The notes under the pieces are model-generated. The model made no database searches and was not told the origin of the DNA. It saw only the letters and a program-made list of their open reading frames with translations. Below, piece by piece: positions 1-8,513 of a DNA stretch of 40,655 nucleotides; within the stretch, counting starts at the first letter, position 1, and every line of letters starts with the position of its first letter. A program made the translations under genes and the position numbers. The DNA comes from Hyphomicrobiales bacterium (lineage in GTDB: Bacteria; Pseudomonadota; Alphaproteobacteria; Rhizobiales; JAJFHB01), in NCBI GenBank assembly GCA_021775615.1, contig JAJFHL010000319.1, forward strand, positions 1 through 40,655, in the 5' to 3' direction.

Positions 1-2
1 TC

Positions 3-956
3 CACACCGGCGAGCGCCATGTCGGCCTCATCGGCATTGGGCCCAAGGACCGCTGGCTCTATGTGACACCAATGTTCCACATCGACGCCATCTATATTGC
101 ATCGATCTTGTTTCATACCGGTGGCGCAATGGCCATAGCGCCGGATTTCTCGGTGTCTAGGTTCTGGCGAGATGTCGAGGCTTCACAGGCAACGTATCTC
201 TGTCATCTCGGCGCCATATTCGGCCTTTTGCTGAAAGGGGAGGATGCACCGGCGCATTCCACGCTGAAAGTGGCGGTTGGAGGCGGTGCCTCCGTGGCAC
301 AGATCGAGGAAGCCGAACGGCGCTTCGGCATCCACGTGATCGAGGCCTTCGCCATGACTGAGTGTATCGCCTGCACCATCAACCGGTTCGGAGAGCGGCG
401 CATGGGATCGGCAGGCCGCGCCATCGACGGCTATGAGGTTTCCATTGTCGACGGGGAGGACAAAATGCTTGGCCCCGGCGAGAGGGGGGAAATCCGGGTT
501 CGGTCAAGCGAACCGTCGGGGCTCTTCACCCGGTATGTCGGCGACCCTGTTGCAACGTTGCAGGCAATGCGAGGCGGCTGGTTCCATACCGGCGATCTTG
601 GCGTCCTGGATGACGAAGGTTATCTGACCTACTGCGGGCGGTTGAAGGATGCGATCCGGGTCAAGGGCGAGAATGTCTCGGCCATGGAGTTGGAGGCGAT
701 TGCCGATCTTCATCCCGCCGTGATGCGGTCGGCGGCGGTGGGCGTCGCCTCGGAAATCGGTGATGAAGATATCCTCCTCTATGTGGAGGCACCAATCACC
801 GGTTTCCAACCTGATGGTCTGAGCGCGTTCATTGCCGAGCGCGCCGCACCGTTCCTGAAGCCGCGCTACATCAAGGTGGTGGAACGGCTGCCGCTCACGG
901 CGACGGGAAAGGTGGACAAATCCGAGCTCGCACGCGATCCCGCCGGTTCCTCGTAG
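3..956 (+). CDS. Acyl-CoA synthetase / AMP-dependent ligase, C-terminal part (5' truncated by window edge)
   Basis: The reading frame is open from the first bases of the window, so the true start lies upstream; the GTG at 63 is internal. The product belongs to the ANL superfamily, which activates a carboxylic acid as acyl-AMP and transfers it to CoA. Visible signatures are the A5-like FAMTECIA segment, GWFHTGDLG carrying the ATP-ribose-binding Asp, the hinge GRLKDAIRVKGENVSAMELE, and the A10 motif PLTATGKVDKSEL with the catalytic Lys near the C-terminus. The P-loop is not in the window. Carnitine-CoA or medium-chain ligases are possible, but the substrate cannot be read from this portion. It converges on the TPR gene with only 16 bases between stop codons. 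Confidence 0.9.
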   Translation, partial: HTGERHVGLIGIGPKDRWLYVTPMFHIDAIYIASILFHTGGAMAIAPDFSVSRFWRDVEASQATYLCHLGAIFGLLLKGEDAPAHSTLKVAVGGGASVAQIEEAERRFGIHVIEAFAMTECIACTINRFGERRMGSAGRAIDGYEVSIVDGEDKMLGPGERGEIRVRSSEPSGLFTRYVGDPVATLQAMRGGWFHTGDLGVLDDEGYLTYCGRLKDAIRVKGENVSAMELEAIADLHPAVMRSAAVGVASEIGDEDILLYVEAPITGFQPDGLSAFIAERAAPFLKPRYIKVVERLPLTATGKVDKSELARDPAGSS

Positions 957-972
957 ATTGCAGCCCGGAGCG

Positions 973-1836
973 CTACTTCAGTCCCGCCATCTTGCAGCCG
1001 TCGAGCCAGTGCTTCTTGTCGGCGGCAATCCGGAACGGGGCGAATTTTTCGGCCTGTTTCAGGGTCCATTTCCTGGATTCCTTGCGCGCCTTGAAATGCT
1101 TCAGGGCGTCGGCCGCCTTCTTCTGCTCCTGCCGGACGATCGGGGATTGCTTGGCGCCTTTCAGCTGGTTCGCCTTGTGGGCGCAAATGACCGCTTCAAG
1201 CAGCTTTACGTCGGCGATGTATTTGTCATCGCCGGGGTGCCAGTGCATTGCCCTGATCTCCTCAAGGGCAAATTCGTAGTAGATCGAGTCTGACCGGCCC
1301 TTGGCGAAGTAGGTCCAGGCCATCACCCAGCGATGCCAGTCCTGTATCCGTCTTGCCTTGTGCACCAGCCGCAGCGCCCGATTGTGCTGGCCGTCATGTA
1401 CCAGGGCGTCGGCCATCTCGACCAGCAGGTTCGGATTGTTGTCGTTTTTGCACAGATAGACCGCGCGTTCGAATTCCTTGATCGCCTGCTTCCAGCGCTT
1501 GGTGTTGACGTAAATATTGGCCAGCGACCAGTGCGTGTCATAGTCGCCTTCGTCGAGGGCCACAGCGTCATTGGCCAGACGCTCGGCTTCGCTCAGGCGT
1601 TTTGCCTCGTTCCACTTGGCCTCCGGATCGGAAGACTTGAAGGTCCATCCCTCGGTCACGCTCAGGAGATAGGCATAGGCGAGCCAGCCTCGCGGCCGGA
1701 CGTAGTCGGGGTCGAGCTTCAACGCCTGCTTCAGCTTTGCGACGTTCTTGCGGAAATTTGTGTCGGACGAGACAGGAAATCCGCTCGTCCCCTCGATGAA
1801 GGCATCGTAGGCTTTTTCATTGGTCGTGCCGCGCAT
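973..1836 (-). CDS. TPR-repeat protein, paralogue of the C-terminal half of the neighbouring adenylate cyclase
   Basis: A 287-residue helical-repeat protein without signal peptide or catalytic domain. The ATG at 1836 follows a strong Shine-Dalgarno (GGGAGGGG about 10 bases upstream). Its order of motifs mirrors the TPR tail of the adenylate cyclase immediately upstream: a YDAFIEG start, then RPRGWLAYAY, then ALDEGDYDTHWSLANIY, and an end of DKKHWLDGCKMAGL. The cyclase has the matching segments YEAFLKG, RPWGWLAYYH, ALNPADHDTHWALGSV and DLKHWLEGLERAGL. The gene therefore looks like a partial tandem duplication that lost the cyclase and TolB-like domains. It lies 73 bases downstream of the cyclase on the same strand and is probably co-transcribed. 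Its function is unknown; a role as interaction partner or competitor of the cyclase tail is inference. Confidence 0.85.
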   Translation of the reverse strand: MRGTTNEKAYDAFIEGTSGFPVSSDTNFRKNVAKLKQALKLDPDYVRPRGWLAYAYLLSVTEGWTFKSSDPEAKWNEAKRLSEAERLANDAVALDEGDYDTHWSLANIYVNTKRWKQAIKEFERAVYLCKNDNNPNLLVEMADALVHDGQHNRALRLVHKARRIQDWHRWVMAWTYFAKGRSDSIYYEFALEEIRAMHWHPGDDKYIADVKLLEAVICAHKANQLKGAKQSPIVRQEQKKAADALKHFKARKESRKWTLKQAEKFAPFRIAADKKHWLDGCKMAGLK

Positions 1837-1909
1837 GTTTCTGTAACCCCTCCCACGTTGATGAAACTAGGCATAAAGCCGGTGCCGCCGCTTGGCAAGG
1901 TCGGTAGCT

Positions 1910-3739
1910 CTATGGATTGGGCAGTCCGGCACGCTCCAGACCTTCCAGCCAGTGCTTGAGATCGGCGGCGTCGCGAACCCGCGTCAGGTTGCGCTGCTTG
2001 TCGAGCGTCCAGTCGGGACGCCGCTCCAGGAACCCCTTCATGTGGGCCGCGGCCCGGTCGGAGGATGATCGTGCTTCGGCTTTGCGTCCCTCGTGTCGGT
2101 GGTGCTCGGACAGCTGGGCATGGCTCGCCGCGATGATCAGCAAAACCTCATTTGAAGGGCTTTGAATCTTGCCGAGTTCGGCAATGGCCTCGTCATAGTC
2201 CTGCATGAAGTAGAAGCACCAGCCCAGGATCCACCGGTACCATTCAGGAAAGTGCGGATTGAGATGCATGGCGAACTTCACCCTGCTGATGGCCTCGAGA
2301 TGGTCTCCGGTGTAGGAGAGCATTTCGGCCATCTCCGCATGCAGGTCGGCGTCATTGATGTTCAGTTCAAGCGCCTTCTCGTAGGCCGAGCGCGCCTGGT
2401 CGAACTGTCCGGAATTGAACATCACACTGCCGAGGGCCCAGTGCGTGTCATGGTCCGCCGGATTGAGGGCCACGGCCTTCCTGGCCATCGACTGGGCTGT
2501 TTCGAGGGCGTCGTCGCCGCTCCAGCCATGCAGCCAGCTTTGCACGTGGTAATAGGCGAGCCAGCCCCAGGGGCGGGCATAGTTCCCGTCCAGTTCGATG
2601 GCCCGCTCCAGCCATGTGCGGCATTGTTCGAGGGTTTCTTCGTTTTCTTCGGCGCCGAGGAAACCGCTCATGAAATGAAGACCCTTCAGGAACGCCTCGT
2701 AGGAGTTGATGTTCCCGGTCTCTTTCTGTGCGACGCGCTCGCGTTCGACGATTGTCAATCTTGAGGCCAGGGAGGCAACAATCTTCCCAACCATCTCATC
2801 TTGCAGCGCAAACAGGTTTTCGACGTTGCCCTGGAAGCGCTCGGCCCAGACCTGCCGGGCGTTTTTGGTTTCATGCAGCTGGACGTTGATCCGAACCTCG
2901 GCTGCAGCCCGTTGAACAGCGCCGGTGACCACATACTCGACGCCGATTTCATTGCGCAACTCACCGACCGGTACGCGTGTTCCCTTGTAGGAGAACGCCG
3001 AGTTCGAGGAGATGACCGCCAGGTTGGCAAACCTCGACAGGTCTGTGGTCAGGTCCTGGGTCAGTCCGTCGCAGAAATAGTCCTGCTGCGGATCCTGGCT
3101 CAGGTTCTCGAACGGCAAGACCACGAGCGAAGGGAGATGATCGTTTCCTTCCGACCACACCTTCATGGATGTGACGGGCCCGTCGTCTTGAGGCAGGGCA
3201 GGTTTTGCGTCGCGTTTGCGGTTATGGATGACGACCCGGTAAACCTCAATCGGGTAGGGAATGTTCTTCAGGTTGAGGAAGCCCACTTCCTCGAACTCGA
3301 TTTCCGTCTTGTCTTTGACGCTCCAATAGGTCGATCCGGAAACCGCGACGCCGCCGGGCTCTGCGATCCCTTCCAGCCGCGCGGCAACATTGACCGGTGT
3401 GCCGTAGATGTCGTTTGATTCAACGATGATATCGCCGACATTGATGCCGATGCGGAACTCCAGCTCTCCATCTTCCGTCCGTGTGTCCGGGAATTTTGCC
3501 ACGTCACTTTGAAATTCCGCGGCGCATTCGACAGCATCGACCGGTTGCAGGAAATCGAACATCACGCCGTCGCCCATGGTCTTGACCAGGCGACCATGGA
3601 ACTGTTCGAGGGTGGGCGGGACGACCTTGTCGAATATCGTCTTCATCCGTTCGTGGGTGCCCATCTCGTCGTCGGCCATCATGCGCGAGTAGCCGACGAC
3701 ATCGGCGACAAAAATGGCTGATTGCCGGCGAATGACCAC
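1910..3739 (-). CDS. Class III adenylate/guanylate cyclase with TolB-like and TPR domains
   Basis: 609 residues, predicted to form cAMP (or cGMP) from the nucleoside triphosphate. The N-terminal cyclase domain (about residues 5-170) keeps both metal-binding aspartates, D13 in FVADVVGYS and D57 in KTMGDGVMFDF, and the transition-state Asn/Arg segment VNVAARLEG. A TolB/FlgO-like alpha/beta module follows (about 205-335: VVLPFENLSQDPQQDYFCDG), then a TPR region to the end. No transmembrane segment is evident, so it is probably cytoplasmic. This three-part layout is common in rhizobial cyclases. The start is GTG at 3739, with an AAAGGG ribosome site about 8 bases upstream. The 172 bases between this start and the end of the next gene hold its promoter region; I see nothing else there. 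Confidence 0.93.
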   Translation of the reverse strand: MVIRRQSAIFVADVVGYSRMMADDEMGTHERMKTIFDKVVPPTLEQFHGRLVKTMGDGVMFDFLQPVDAVECAAEFQSDVAKFPDTRTEDGELEFRIGINVGDIIVESNDIYGTPVNVAARLEGIAEPGGVAVSGSTYWSVKDKTEIEFEEVGFLNLKNIPYPIEVYRVVIHNRKRDAKPALPQDDGPVTSMKVWSEGNDHLPSLVVLPFENLSQDPQQDYFCDGLTQDLTTDLSRFANLAVISSNSAFSYKGTRVPVGELRNEIGVEYVVTGAVQRAAAEVRINVQLHETKNARQVWAERFQGNVENLFALQDEMVGKIVASLASRLTIVERERVAQKETGNINSYEAFLKGLHFMSGFLGAEENEETLEQCRTWLERAIELDGNYARPWGWLAYYHVQSWLHGWSGDDALETAQSMARKAVALNPADHDTHWALGSVMFNSGQFDQARSAYEKALELNINDADLHAEMAEMLSYTGDHLEAISRVKFAMHLNPHFPEWYRWILGWCFYFMQDYDEAIAELGKIQSPSNEVLLIIAASHAQLSEHHRHEGRKAEARSSSDRAAAHMKGFLERRPDWTLDKQRNLTRVRDAADLKHWLEGLERAGLPNP

Positions 3740-3911
3740 TATGAAACCCTTTCCGACCCCGGTGTATGCCGCATTCTACGAAATGCCGGGTGGCTTATAC
3801 TAGCTCACAATGTGCGCCGCCAGCCCGCGATTGGTAACAAGGACGCCGCCCGAAGCGGATCAGGGCCCGAGGGCGCGCCATGGCGTCGACCCGGTGTCGA
3901 GGCAACCTCGT

Positions 3912-5258
3912 TCAGGAGGCGCCGGCATCTTTTGCCTCGCGCTCCTGTGAGGCGTCCGAGAAAGCTCCGCTGATCCAGAGGTTCTCGTGCAGCCTGCCGG
4001 AAGGATGAGGTTTTACGAGGTGCTCGGCAGCGTTCGCGAAAAGCGCGGCCGTCGCACCTGAAAACGCCTCCCACTCGGTCCAGCGCCACAGAACATACAC
4101 CGCCTTTGGCGTGTGCTCGTCCAGACTTACGAACGCTTCACCAAGCACCTGCCGCCACCAGTCCTTGTCAGCGTCCGTGGGCCGGTAGGGGACAGATTGC
4201 CCGCCATTGCGCCCGGTCCGCCAGGTCTTCAGCAGGTCGGCGGTTTCAGCCAGGCCGGGAAAGTCCTGCGCGACCACGGTCGCCATGGCGGCACGCCACC
4301 AGTGCGCGAGGGCAGCGCGTTGATCGCGCGGCTCGAGATGCGGCACAAGCACCAGTGCAGCGTGCAGGCTGGTCAGGCCATGCAGGACGAAGAACTCGTT
4401 GCCGGAACCACGCAGCGCAGCGGCGATCAGTGCCGTCATCTCCTCGATGGCTGCGGTAAGCGGCTCCGTCTCCGGCGGCAGCCCGACCGGACCGGCCGCG
4501 TTGAGCGCTGCGCCGAGCGGCAGCGCGGGATCATCGAACGCGATCAGGCGCGGCTGGAACCGGCCGCGATCAAGCCGCATATAGGCCTCTGTCTGGCTTG
4601 CTTCCTGGGCGATGCGCGAGAGGCCGCGCTCCTGTGCGTCGGGGAGGAAGGCGAGAGCCGCGGCAACCGGACCGGCGGCCTCCGGCGACCACGGCGGGTC
4701 GGGCGGTGAATGGCGATCACCGGTGGCGAGCGGCTGAAAAGCGGTGGCCATGTAAGCAAGCCCGTCCGCGGTCATTTCGGAGCTGCCCGCCTCGACCCCC
4801 CATCCGGTGTGGATCAGCGGGTGCAGCGCCGCACCGGCAAGCCCGGGCAGCAGTGCTGGCAGATACTCGCGCAAAGTCGCGGAAATCCCGCTATCGGCAA
4901 TCCGTGCATCGAAAAAGTTGCGATAAGCGGGAAACCCGATGCGGGTGGTTTGAAAGTGATCGCGCCAGTTTTCCCGTGTGATCACCGCATGATCGGCGGG
5001 GAGCGTGCGCGGCGGGTCGAGGTCTCCCTCTTCGCGCGCCGGCTTCTCTTCCAGCTTGTTTGTGTAGAGATCCTCCCACCACTGCAGTTTTGCTTCGGGG
5101 GCGCCCGCGGCGCTCATGACCACCCAGTTGTGGGTCAGGTGATTTGAGAGGTATCCGCCATATTCAATGTCCCATTGCCGCGCCCGGGCGAGCCGGTCGC
5201 GAAGCGAGGCGCCCATAACCGGCGCTTTGTAGTAGGTGCCGGTATCCGTCTGTGTCAT
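3912..5258 (-). CDS. Questin oxidase-like family protein
   Basis: About 448 residues, cytoplasmic, no signal peptide. The sequence has the pattern of the questin-oxidase-like (DUF4243) family, named after a fungal Baeyer-Villiger-type enzyme: an early GGYLSNHLTHN segment, then LPALLPGLAGAALHPLIHTG and later FFVLHGLTSLHA with recurrent His residues. The longest open frame begins at a TTG at 5312, but the ATG at 5258 (MTQTDTGTYY) has GGGAG six to seven bases upstream and is the better start. Bacterial members are mostly uncharacterised, so the family is clear and the reaction is not. It is divergent from the SnoaL-like gene. The 195 bases between the two starts show no clear operator. Confidence 0.8.
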   Translation of the reverse strand: MTQTDTGTYYKAPVMGASLRDRLARARQWDIEYGGYLSNHLTHNWVVMSAAGAPEAKLQWWEDLYTNKLEEKPAREEGDLDPPRTLPADHAVITRENWRDHFQTTRIGFPAYRNFFDARIADSGISATLREYLPALLPGLAGAALHPLIHTGWGVEAGSSEMTADGLAYMATAFQPLATGDRHSPPDPPWSPEAAGPVAAALAFLPDAQERGLSRIAQEASQTEAYMRLDRGRFQPRLIAFDDPALPLGAALNAAGPVGLPPETEPLTAAIEEMTALIAAALRGSGNEFFVLHGLTSLHAALVLVPHLEPRDQRAALAHWWRAAMATVVAQDFPGLAETADLLKTWRTGRNGGQSVPYRPTDADKDWWRQVLGEAFVSLDEHTPKAVYVLWRWTEWEAFSGATAALFANAAEHLVKPHPSGRLHENLWISGAFSDASQEREAKDAGAS

Positions 5259-5453
5259 GTCAAGCTCCCGGCTTTCCCGGCCCCAGAGATGCTCGCGGGT
5301 GGTGGGGGCCAACGATACCGGACTTTTACGGAGATCCCATCGCTAATCCCGGTTTCGCTTTTCCGTCTTTGAACGGACGTGCAATATAGCCTGCCTGTTG
5401 TAAGCTCAGTCGCGACTTCAATCGCCGTTCCCCCTAAAAAGCCGGAGTTAGAT

Positions 5454-5861
5454 ATGCCGCTCAACCCTGCCGATGTGCAAAGCATGGCGGAACGCTATGC
5501 CGATGCCTGGAGTTCTCATTCACCTGAAGCGGTTGCTTCGTTCTACGAAGAAGACGGCAGGATCACAATCAATGACGGCGATCCCACGGTCGGGCGCGCT
5601 GCGATCGCGGAGGTCGCCAAGAGCTTTTATGACGAGTTCCCCGATCTGGTGGTGCGGCTGGACAAACTCCGTGTAGCGGGAAACTCCGCGGTCTTCCTGT
5701 GGACGCTTGAGGGCACGAACAGCGGGCCGGGGGGAACCGGGAATCGCGTCAAGGTCAGCGGCTGGGAGGCCTGGCGATTGTCGGATGAAGTGCGCGTCAT
5801 CGTGTCGGATGGCCGCTTCGATGCCGTCGAGTACGAGCGCCAAATCGCCGAAGGCGTGTAG
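5454..5861 (+). CDS. SnoaL-like / NTF2-fold protein
   Basis: A 135-residue protein of the NTF2-like cone fold. It begins with the usual helix (VQSMAERYADAWSSH), followed by SPEAVASFYEEDGRITINDG and the strand-rich half with FLWTLEGTNSGPGGTGNRV. Family members include polyketide cyclases, ketosteroid isomerases and many general binding proteins. The catalytic dyad is not obvious here, so no reaction is assigned. The ATG at 5454 is chosen because CGGAG lies about 7 bases upstream; the frame stays open to 5379 but that extension is low-complexity and lacks a ribosome site. A small membrane-protein gene begins 15 bases after its stop. Confidence 0.82.
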   Translation: MPLNPADVQSMAERYADAWSSHSPEAVASFYEEDGRITINDGDPTVGRAAIAEVAKSFYDEFPDLVVRLDKLRVAGNSAVFLWTLEGTNSGPGGTGNRVKVSGWEAWRLSDEVRVIVSDGRFDAVEYERQIAEGV

Positions 5862-5876
5862 GGCGGCGCACCGGAT

Positions 5877-6050
5877 ATGGACGATAACCGCTGTCAGATC
5901 ATCGGGCTTGTGGGGTTTATCATCGCGGGCCTGATCTTTGTCGCCGCCGGCATCAAGTTCGGCGATCCGCTGACCATATCGGGCAGCGTGGTCTGGATCG
6001 TGTCCTGCCTGGTCTGGATGATCCCGTTCGTGAGGTCCAAGAAGGATTGA
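5877..6050 (+). CDS. Small hydrophobic membrane protein (57 aa)
   Basis: A short frame from ATG 5877 to TGA 6050, 15 bases downstream of the SnoaL-like gene. The product starts MDDNRCQIIGLVGFIIAGLI. It has two hydrophobic helices (about residues 8-25 and 36-51) separated by a short KFGDPLTISG turn, and ends with a basic RSKKD tail. This is the pattern of a two-pass inner-membrane microprotein. There is only a weak GGGCGG-type ribosome site, so translational coupling to the upstream gene is plausible. No family is recognised. Codon use matches the neighbours and the frame ends cleanly before the convergent regulator gene, which supports it being real. Confidence 0.6.
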   Translation: MDDNRCQIIGLVGFIIAGLIFVAAGIKFGDPLTISGSVVWIVSCLVWMIPFVRSKKD

Positions 6051-6069
6051 GCGCTCTGGATTGAGAGCG

Positions 6070-6807
6070 TTATGAATGGGGATCGTTCAATGTGATTTCG
6101 CCCGCCAGGGAGCGGTCGATATAGCGATGGACCCGGGAGCGAAACAGCTCGACATGGTCCGAGGCAAGGCGATCGGCGGCGTTGCCGTCTCGCGCCTCAA
6201 TAGCGTCGACCATGGCTTCGTGCTGGCGGACCAACTCGGCGTAGTATTCTTCCTGGTCTTCACCATCGAGCGGTGCATCGGCGAAGGCGAGATGAGCCAG
6301 CCTCTGACTTGACATCAGCTGGGCGTCATAGACTTGAGCGAGAAACGTGTTGCCGCAACAGGCCGCGATCTTGGAGTGGAAGGAGCGGTTGATCTCTCCC
6401 ATGCTGCTTGGATCAAGCGCCCGGGTCGAAGCGGTGAAGGATGCGCTCAACCAGCGCATCTCGGTCACGTCCGCGTTGCCGCGGCGGGCGGCACACCACC
6501 GCGTCACCGCGCGCTGGGTCAACTCCAGCATTTCAAACATCTGCGAGATGTCGGACAGTTCGATGGACGAGACCCGTGCGCCCTGGTTGGGGAGAAGCGT
6601 GATGAGCCCTTCGGAGGCAAGCCGGATGAGCGCCTCGCGCACCGGTGTTCGGGAAACGCCGAACTCCTCTTCGAGGCTCGCCTCATTGACATCGGCGCCG
6701 GGCGCAAGCTTGAGTTTAAGAATGCTGTCACGCACCCGGTCATAGACGCGCTGGGTTCCGGTGCCCTTCGGCCGGCCGACACGGGATTTTTTTTCGCTTG
6801 CGCTCAA
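6070..6807 (-). CDS. GntR-family transcriptional regulator, FCD (FadR) subfamily
   Basis: About 245 residues. The N-terminal winged helix-turn-helix carries the GntR signature (VYDRVRDSILKLKLAPGADV, then LEEEFGVSRTPVREALIRL). The C-terminal FCD effector domain has the histidines expected for metal and ligand binding (FHSKIAACCGN, VRQHEAMVDAI, SDHVELF). The open frame reaches an ATG at 6831, but that codon has no ribosome site and lies next to a palindrome. A TTG at 6807 has AAGGAG nine bases upstream and is preferred. The gene is divergent from an acyl-CoA synthetase/hydrolase pair and most likely represses it and itself, with a carboxylic acid or CoA thioester as probable effector (inference). 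Confidence 0.9.
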   Translation of the reverse strand: MSASEKKSRVGRPKGTGTQRVYDRVRDSILKLKLAPGADVNEASLEEEFGVSRTPVREALIRLASEGLITLLPNQGARVSSIELSDISQMFEMLELTQRAVTRWCAARRGNADVTEMRWLSASFTASTRALDPSSMGEINRSFHSKIAACCGNTFLAQVYDAQLMSSQRLAHLAFADAPLDGEDQEEYYAELVRQHEAMVDAIEARDGNAADRLASDHVELFRSRVHRYIDRSLAGEITLNDPHS

Positions 6808-6833
6808 GTGCTGTTGCTCCTTCCCGATCATAA

Positions 6834-6854
6834 TAATATACTCTGCGTATATTA
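6834..6854. promoter_or_regulatory. Candidate operator: 8-bp inverted repeat between divergent GntR regulator and acyl-CoA synthetase
   Basis: TAATATAC, a 5-base spacer TCTGC, then GTATATTA form a perfect inverted repeat with 8-base arms. It sits in the short space between the FCD regulator and the gene at 6899. It is AT-rich in a GC-rich genome, and its TATAC/GTATA halves resemble known FCD-family operators. Its position would let one bound dimer cover both promoters. This is inferred from symmetry and context only. Confidence 0.6.
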
Positions 6855-6898
6855 ATCCAGACCCGCTCTTCGATCAGTCCCGAAAACGGTTAATCCTT

Positions 6899-8512
6899 AT
6901 GACACAGTTTGCCAGCGCGCCACGCCATTCGGCGGAGAAAATCAAGTATTTCACGGATGCGGGTTACTGGAATGACGACATTCTGCCCGACTATGTGCGC
7001 GGCTGGGCCGAACGCGAGCCGGACCGGGTGGCGCTCAGAACGCCGGATCGGGATATCACGTTCGGCGAGTACTACGGAGCGAGCCTCAGACTGGCGAACT
7101 CTCTGCTCGGCCTGGGCCTCAAAAAGGGCGACGTGGTCGGCATCCAGATGCCAAACGTGCCTGACTATCTCATTGCCTATATGGGGGTGAGCATGATGGG
7201 CGGCGTGCTCGCCACCATGCACATGCCCTATCGCGGCGGTGAAATGGAACCGCTGCTCAATCATGGCAAGGCCAAAGCGGTAATCTGCACCGCGTCGCTG
7301 CCGAACCACGACGCACCGGCCACCATGCTGGACCTGAAGGAGAAGGTTTCGACCCTGGAACATGTTCTGGTGGCAGGCGAAGAGGCCCCTGCGGGCACCC
7401 TGTCGCTTGCCCGGATGATTGCGGACGGGGCCGAGAAAGCCATTGCAGATCCGCCGTCGGTGGAAGATTTCTGTGCCCTGTGCTTCACATCCGGCACGTC
7501 GGCCGCCCCTAAAGGCGTCATGCGCAGCTATCAGACCTTTGCCTCCAATGCGCGCACCTTTGCGCCTGAAATAGATCTGACCAGCGACGATGTGGTGATG
7601 GTGGCGCCGCCCTTCACCCATGTGTTCGGCCTCTTATGTGCAAATCTTTGCCTCTATACCGGTGCGGTCAACCTGCTGATCCCGCTGTTCACGCCCGACG
7701 GCTACGCGGAACGGCTCATCAACGGGCGCCCGTCCGTGGTGTTCTCCGCGCCCGCCCATGTGGCCGCATCGATCAAGGCGGGGCTGCTCGACGATGTCGA
7801 CCTCTCGTCGATCCGCGATGTGATCATCGCTGGATCGGTCTGTCCGCCGGACGTGGCGGCAGCGCTCGAGGGGCGCCTGCCGAACGGCAGGGCGGGCCAG
7901 TTGTTCGGCATGACCGAAGTGCTGCTGGTCATGCAGACGCCGCTCGACGCGGTGCCGGACGTGCGCCACACCTCGACCGGGCGCTGCACCAAAGGGATCG
8001 AAGCCCGTATCACATCGGGCGAGGGCGGCGTTCTGGGTGTCGGCGAGGAGGGCGAGCTTGAGATGGCCGGATACACCATCATGGAAGGCTATCTCGACAA
8101 TGAAGAGGCCAATGCCCGCGCCTTTACCGAAGACGGCTGGTTCAAGACCGGCGACCTCGCCACCATCGATGCCGACGGCAATGTGGTTATCACGGGCCGC
8201 GTCAAGGATCTGATCAACCGCGGCGGCATTAAGATCAACCCGACCGACATCGAAAACACCATCATGGCCCACGACGCGGTGGTACAGGCGGCGGTGGTAC
8301 CGATGGCCGACGACATTTTGGGCGAGAAGGCCTGCCTGTTCGTCACCCTGAAGGAGGGTGCGTCTTTCAGTTTCGATGAGATGACGGCCCATCTCCTGGA
8401 TAACGGGTTCGCCAAGATGAAATGGCCCGAGCGGCTCGAGATCATCGACGACATGCCGGTGACCCCGACGCGCAAGATCATCAAGGGCGAGTTGATCGCC
8501 CGACTTAATTAG
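6899..8512 (+). CDS. Class I adenylate-forming acyl-CoA synthetase
   Basis: 537 residues, full length for the family. The product activates an unknown carboxylic acid to its CoA thioester via acyl-AMP. Motifs in order are the P-loop FTSGTSAAPKG (TSGTTG in most relatives), the A5 region GQLFGMTEVLL, GWFKTGDLATID, the hinge GRVKDLINRGGIKINPTDIE, and the C-terminal PVTPTRKIIKGEL with the catalytic Lys. ATG 6899 is selected because the sequence MTQFASAPRHS begins a normal N-terminus; the open frame continues upstream only through the promoter and operator. The alpha/beta hydrolase gene starts one base after its stop, so the two form an operon, probably under the divergent FCD regulator. Aromatic or alicyclic acid activation is a guess. 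Confidence 0.92.
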   Translation: MTQFASAPRHSAEKIKYFTDAGYWNDDILPDYVRGWAEREPDRVALRTPDRDITFGEYYGASLRLANSLLGLGLKKGDVVGIQMPNVPDYLIAYMGVSMMGGVLATMHMPYRGGEMEPLLNHGKAKAVICTASLPNHDAPATMLDLKEKVSTLEHVLVAGEEAPAGTLSLARMIADGAEKAIADPPSVEDFCALCFTSGTSAAPKGVMRSYQTFASNARTFAPEIDLTSDDVVMVAPPFTHVFGLLCANLCLYTGAVNLLIPLFTPDGYAERLINGRPSVVFSAPAHVAASIKAGLLDDVDLSSIRDVIIAGSVCPPDVAAALEGRLPNGRAGQLFGMTEVLLVMQTPLDAVPDVRHTSTGRCTKGIEARITSGEGGVLGVGEEGELEMAGYTIMEGYLDNEEANARAFTEDGWFKTGDLATIDADGNVVITGRVKDLINRGGIKINPTDIENTIMAHDAVVQAAVVPMADDILGEKACLFVTLKEGASFSFDEMTAHLLDNGFAKMKWPERLEIIDDMPVTPTRKIIKGELIARLN

Positions 8513-8513
8513 G

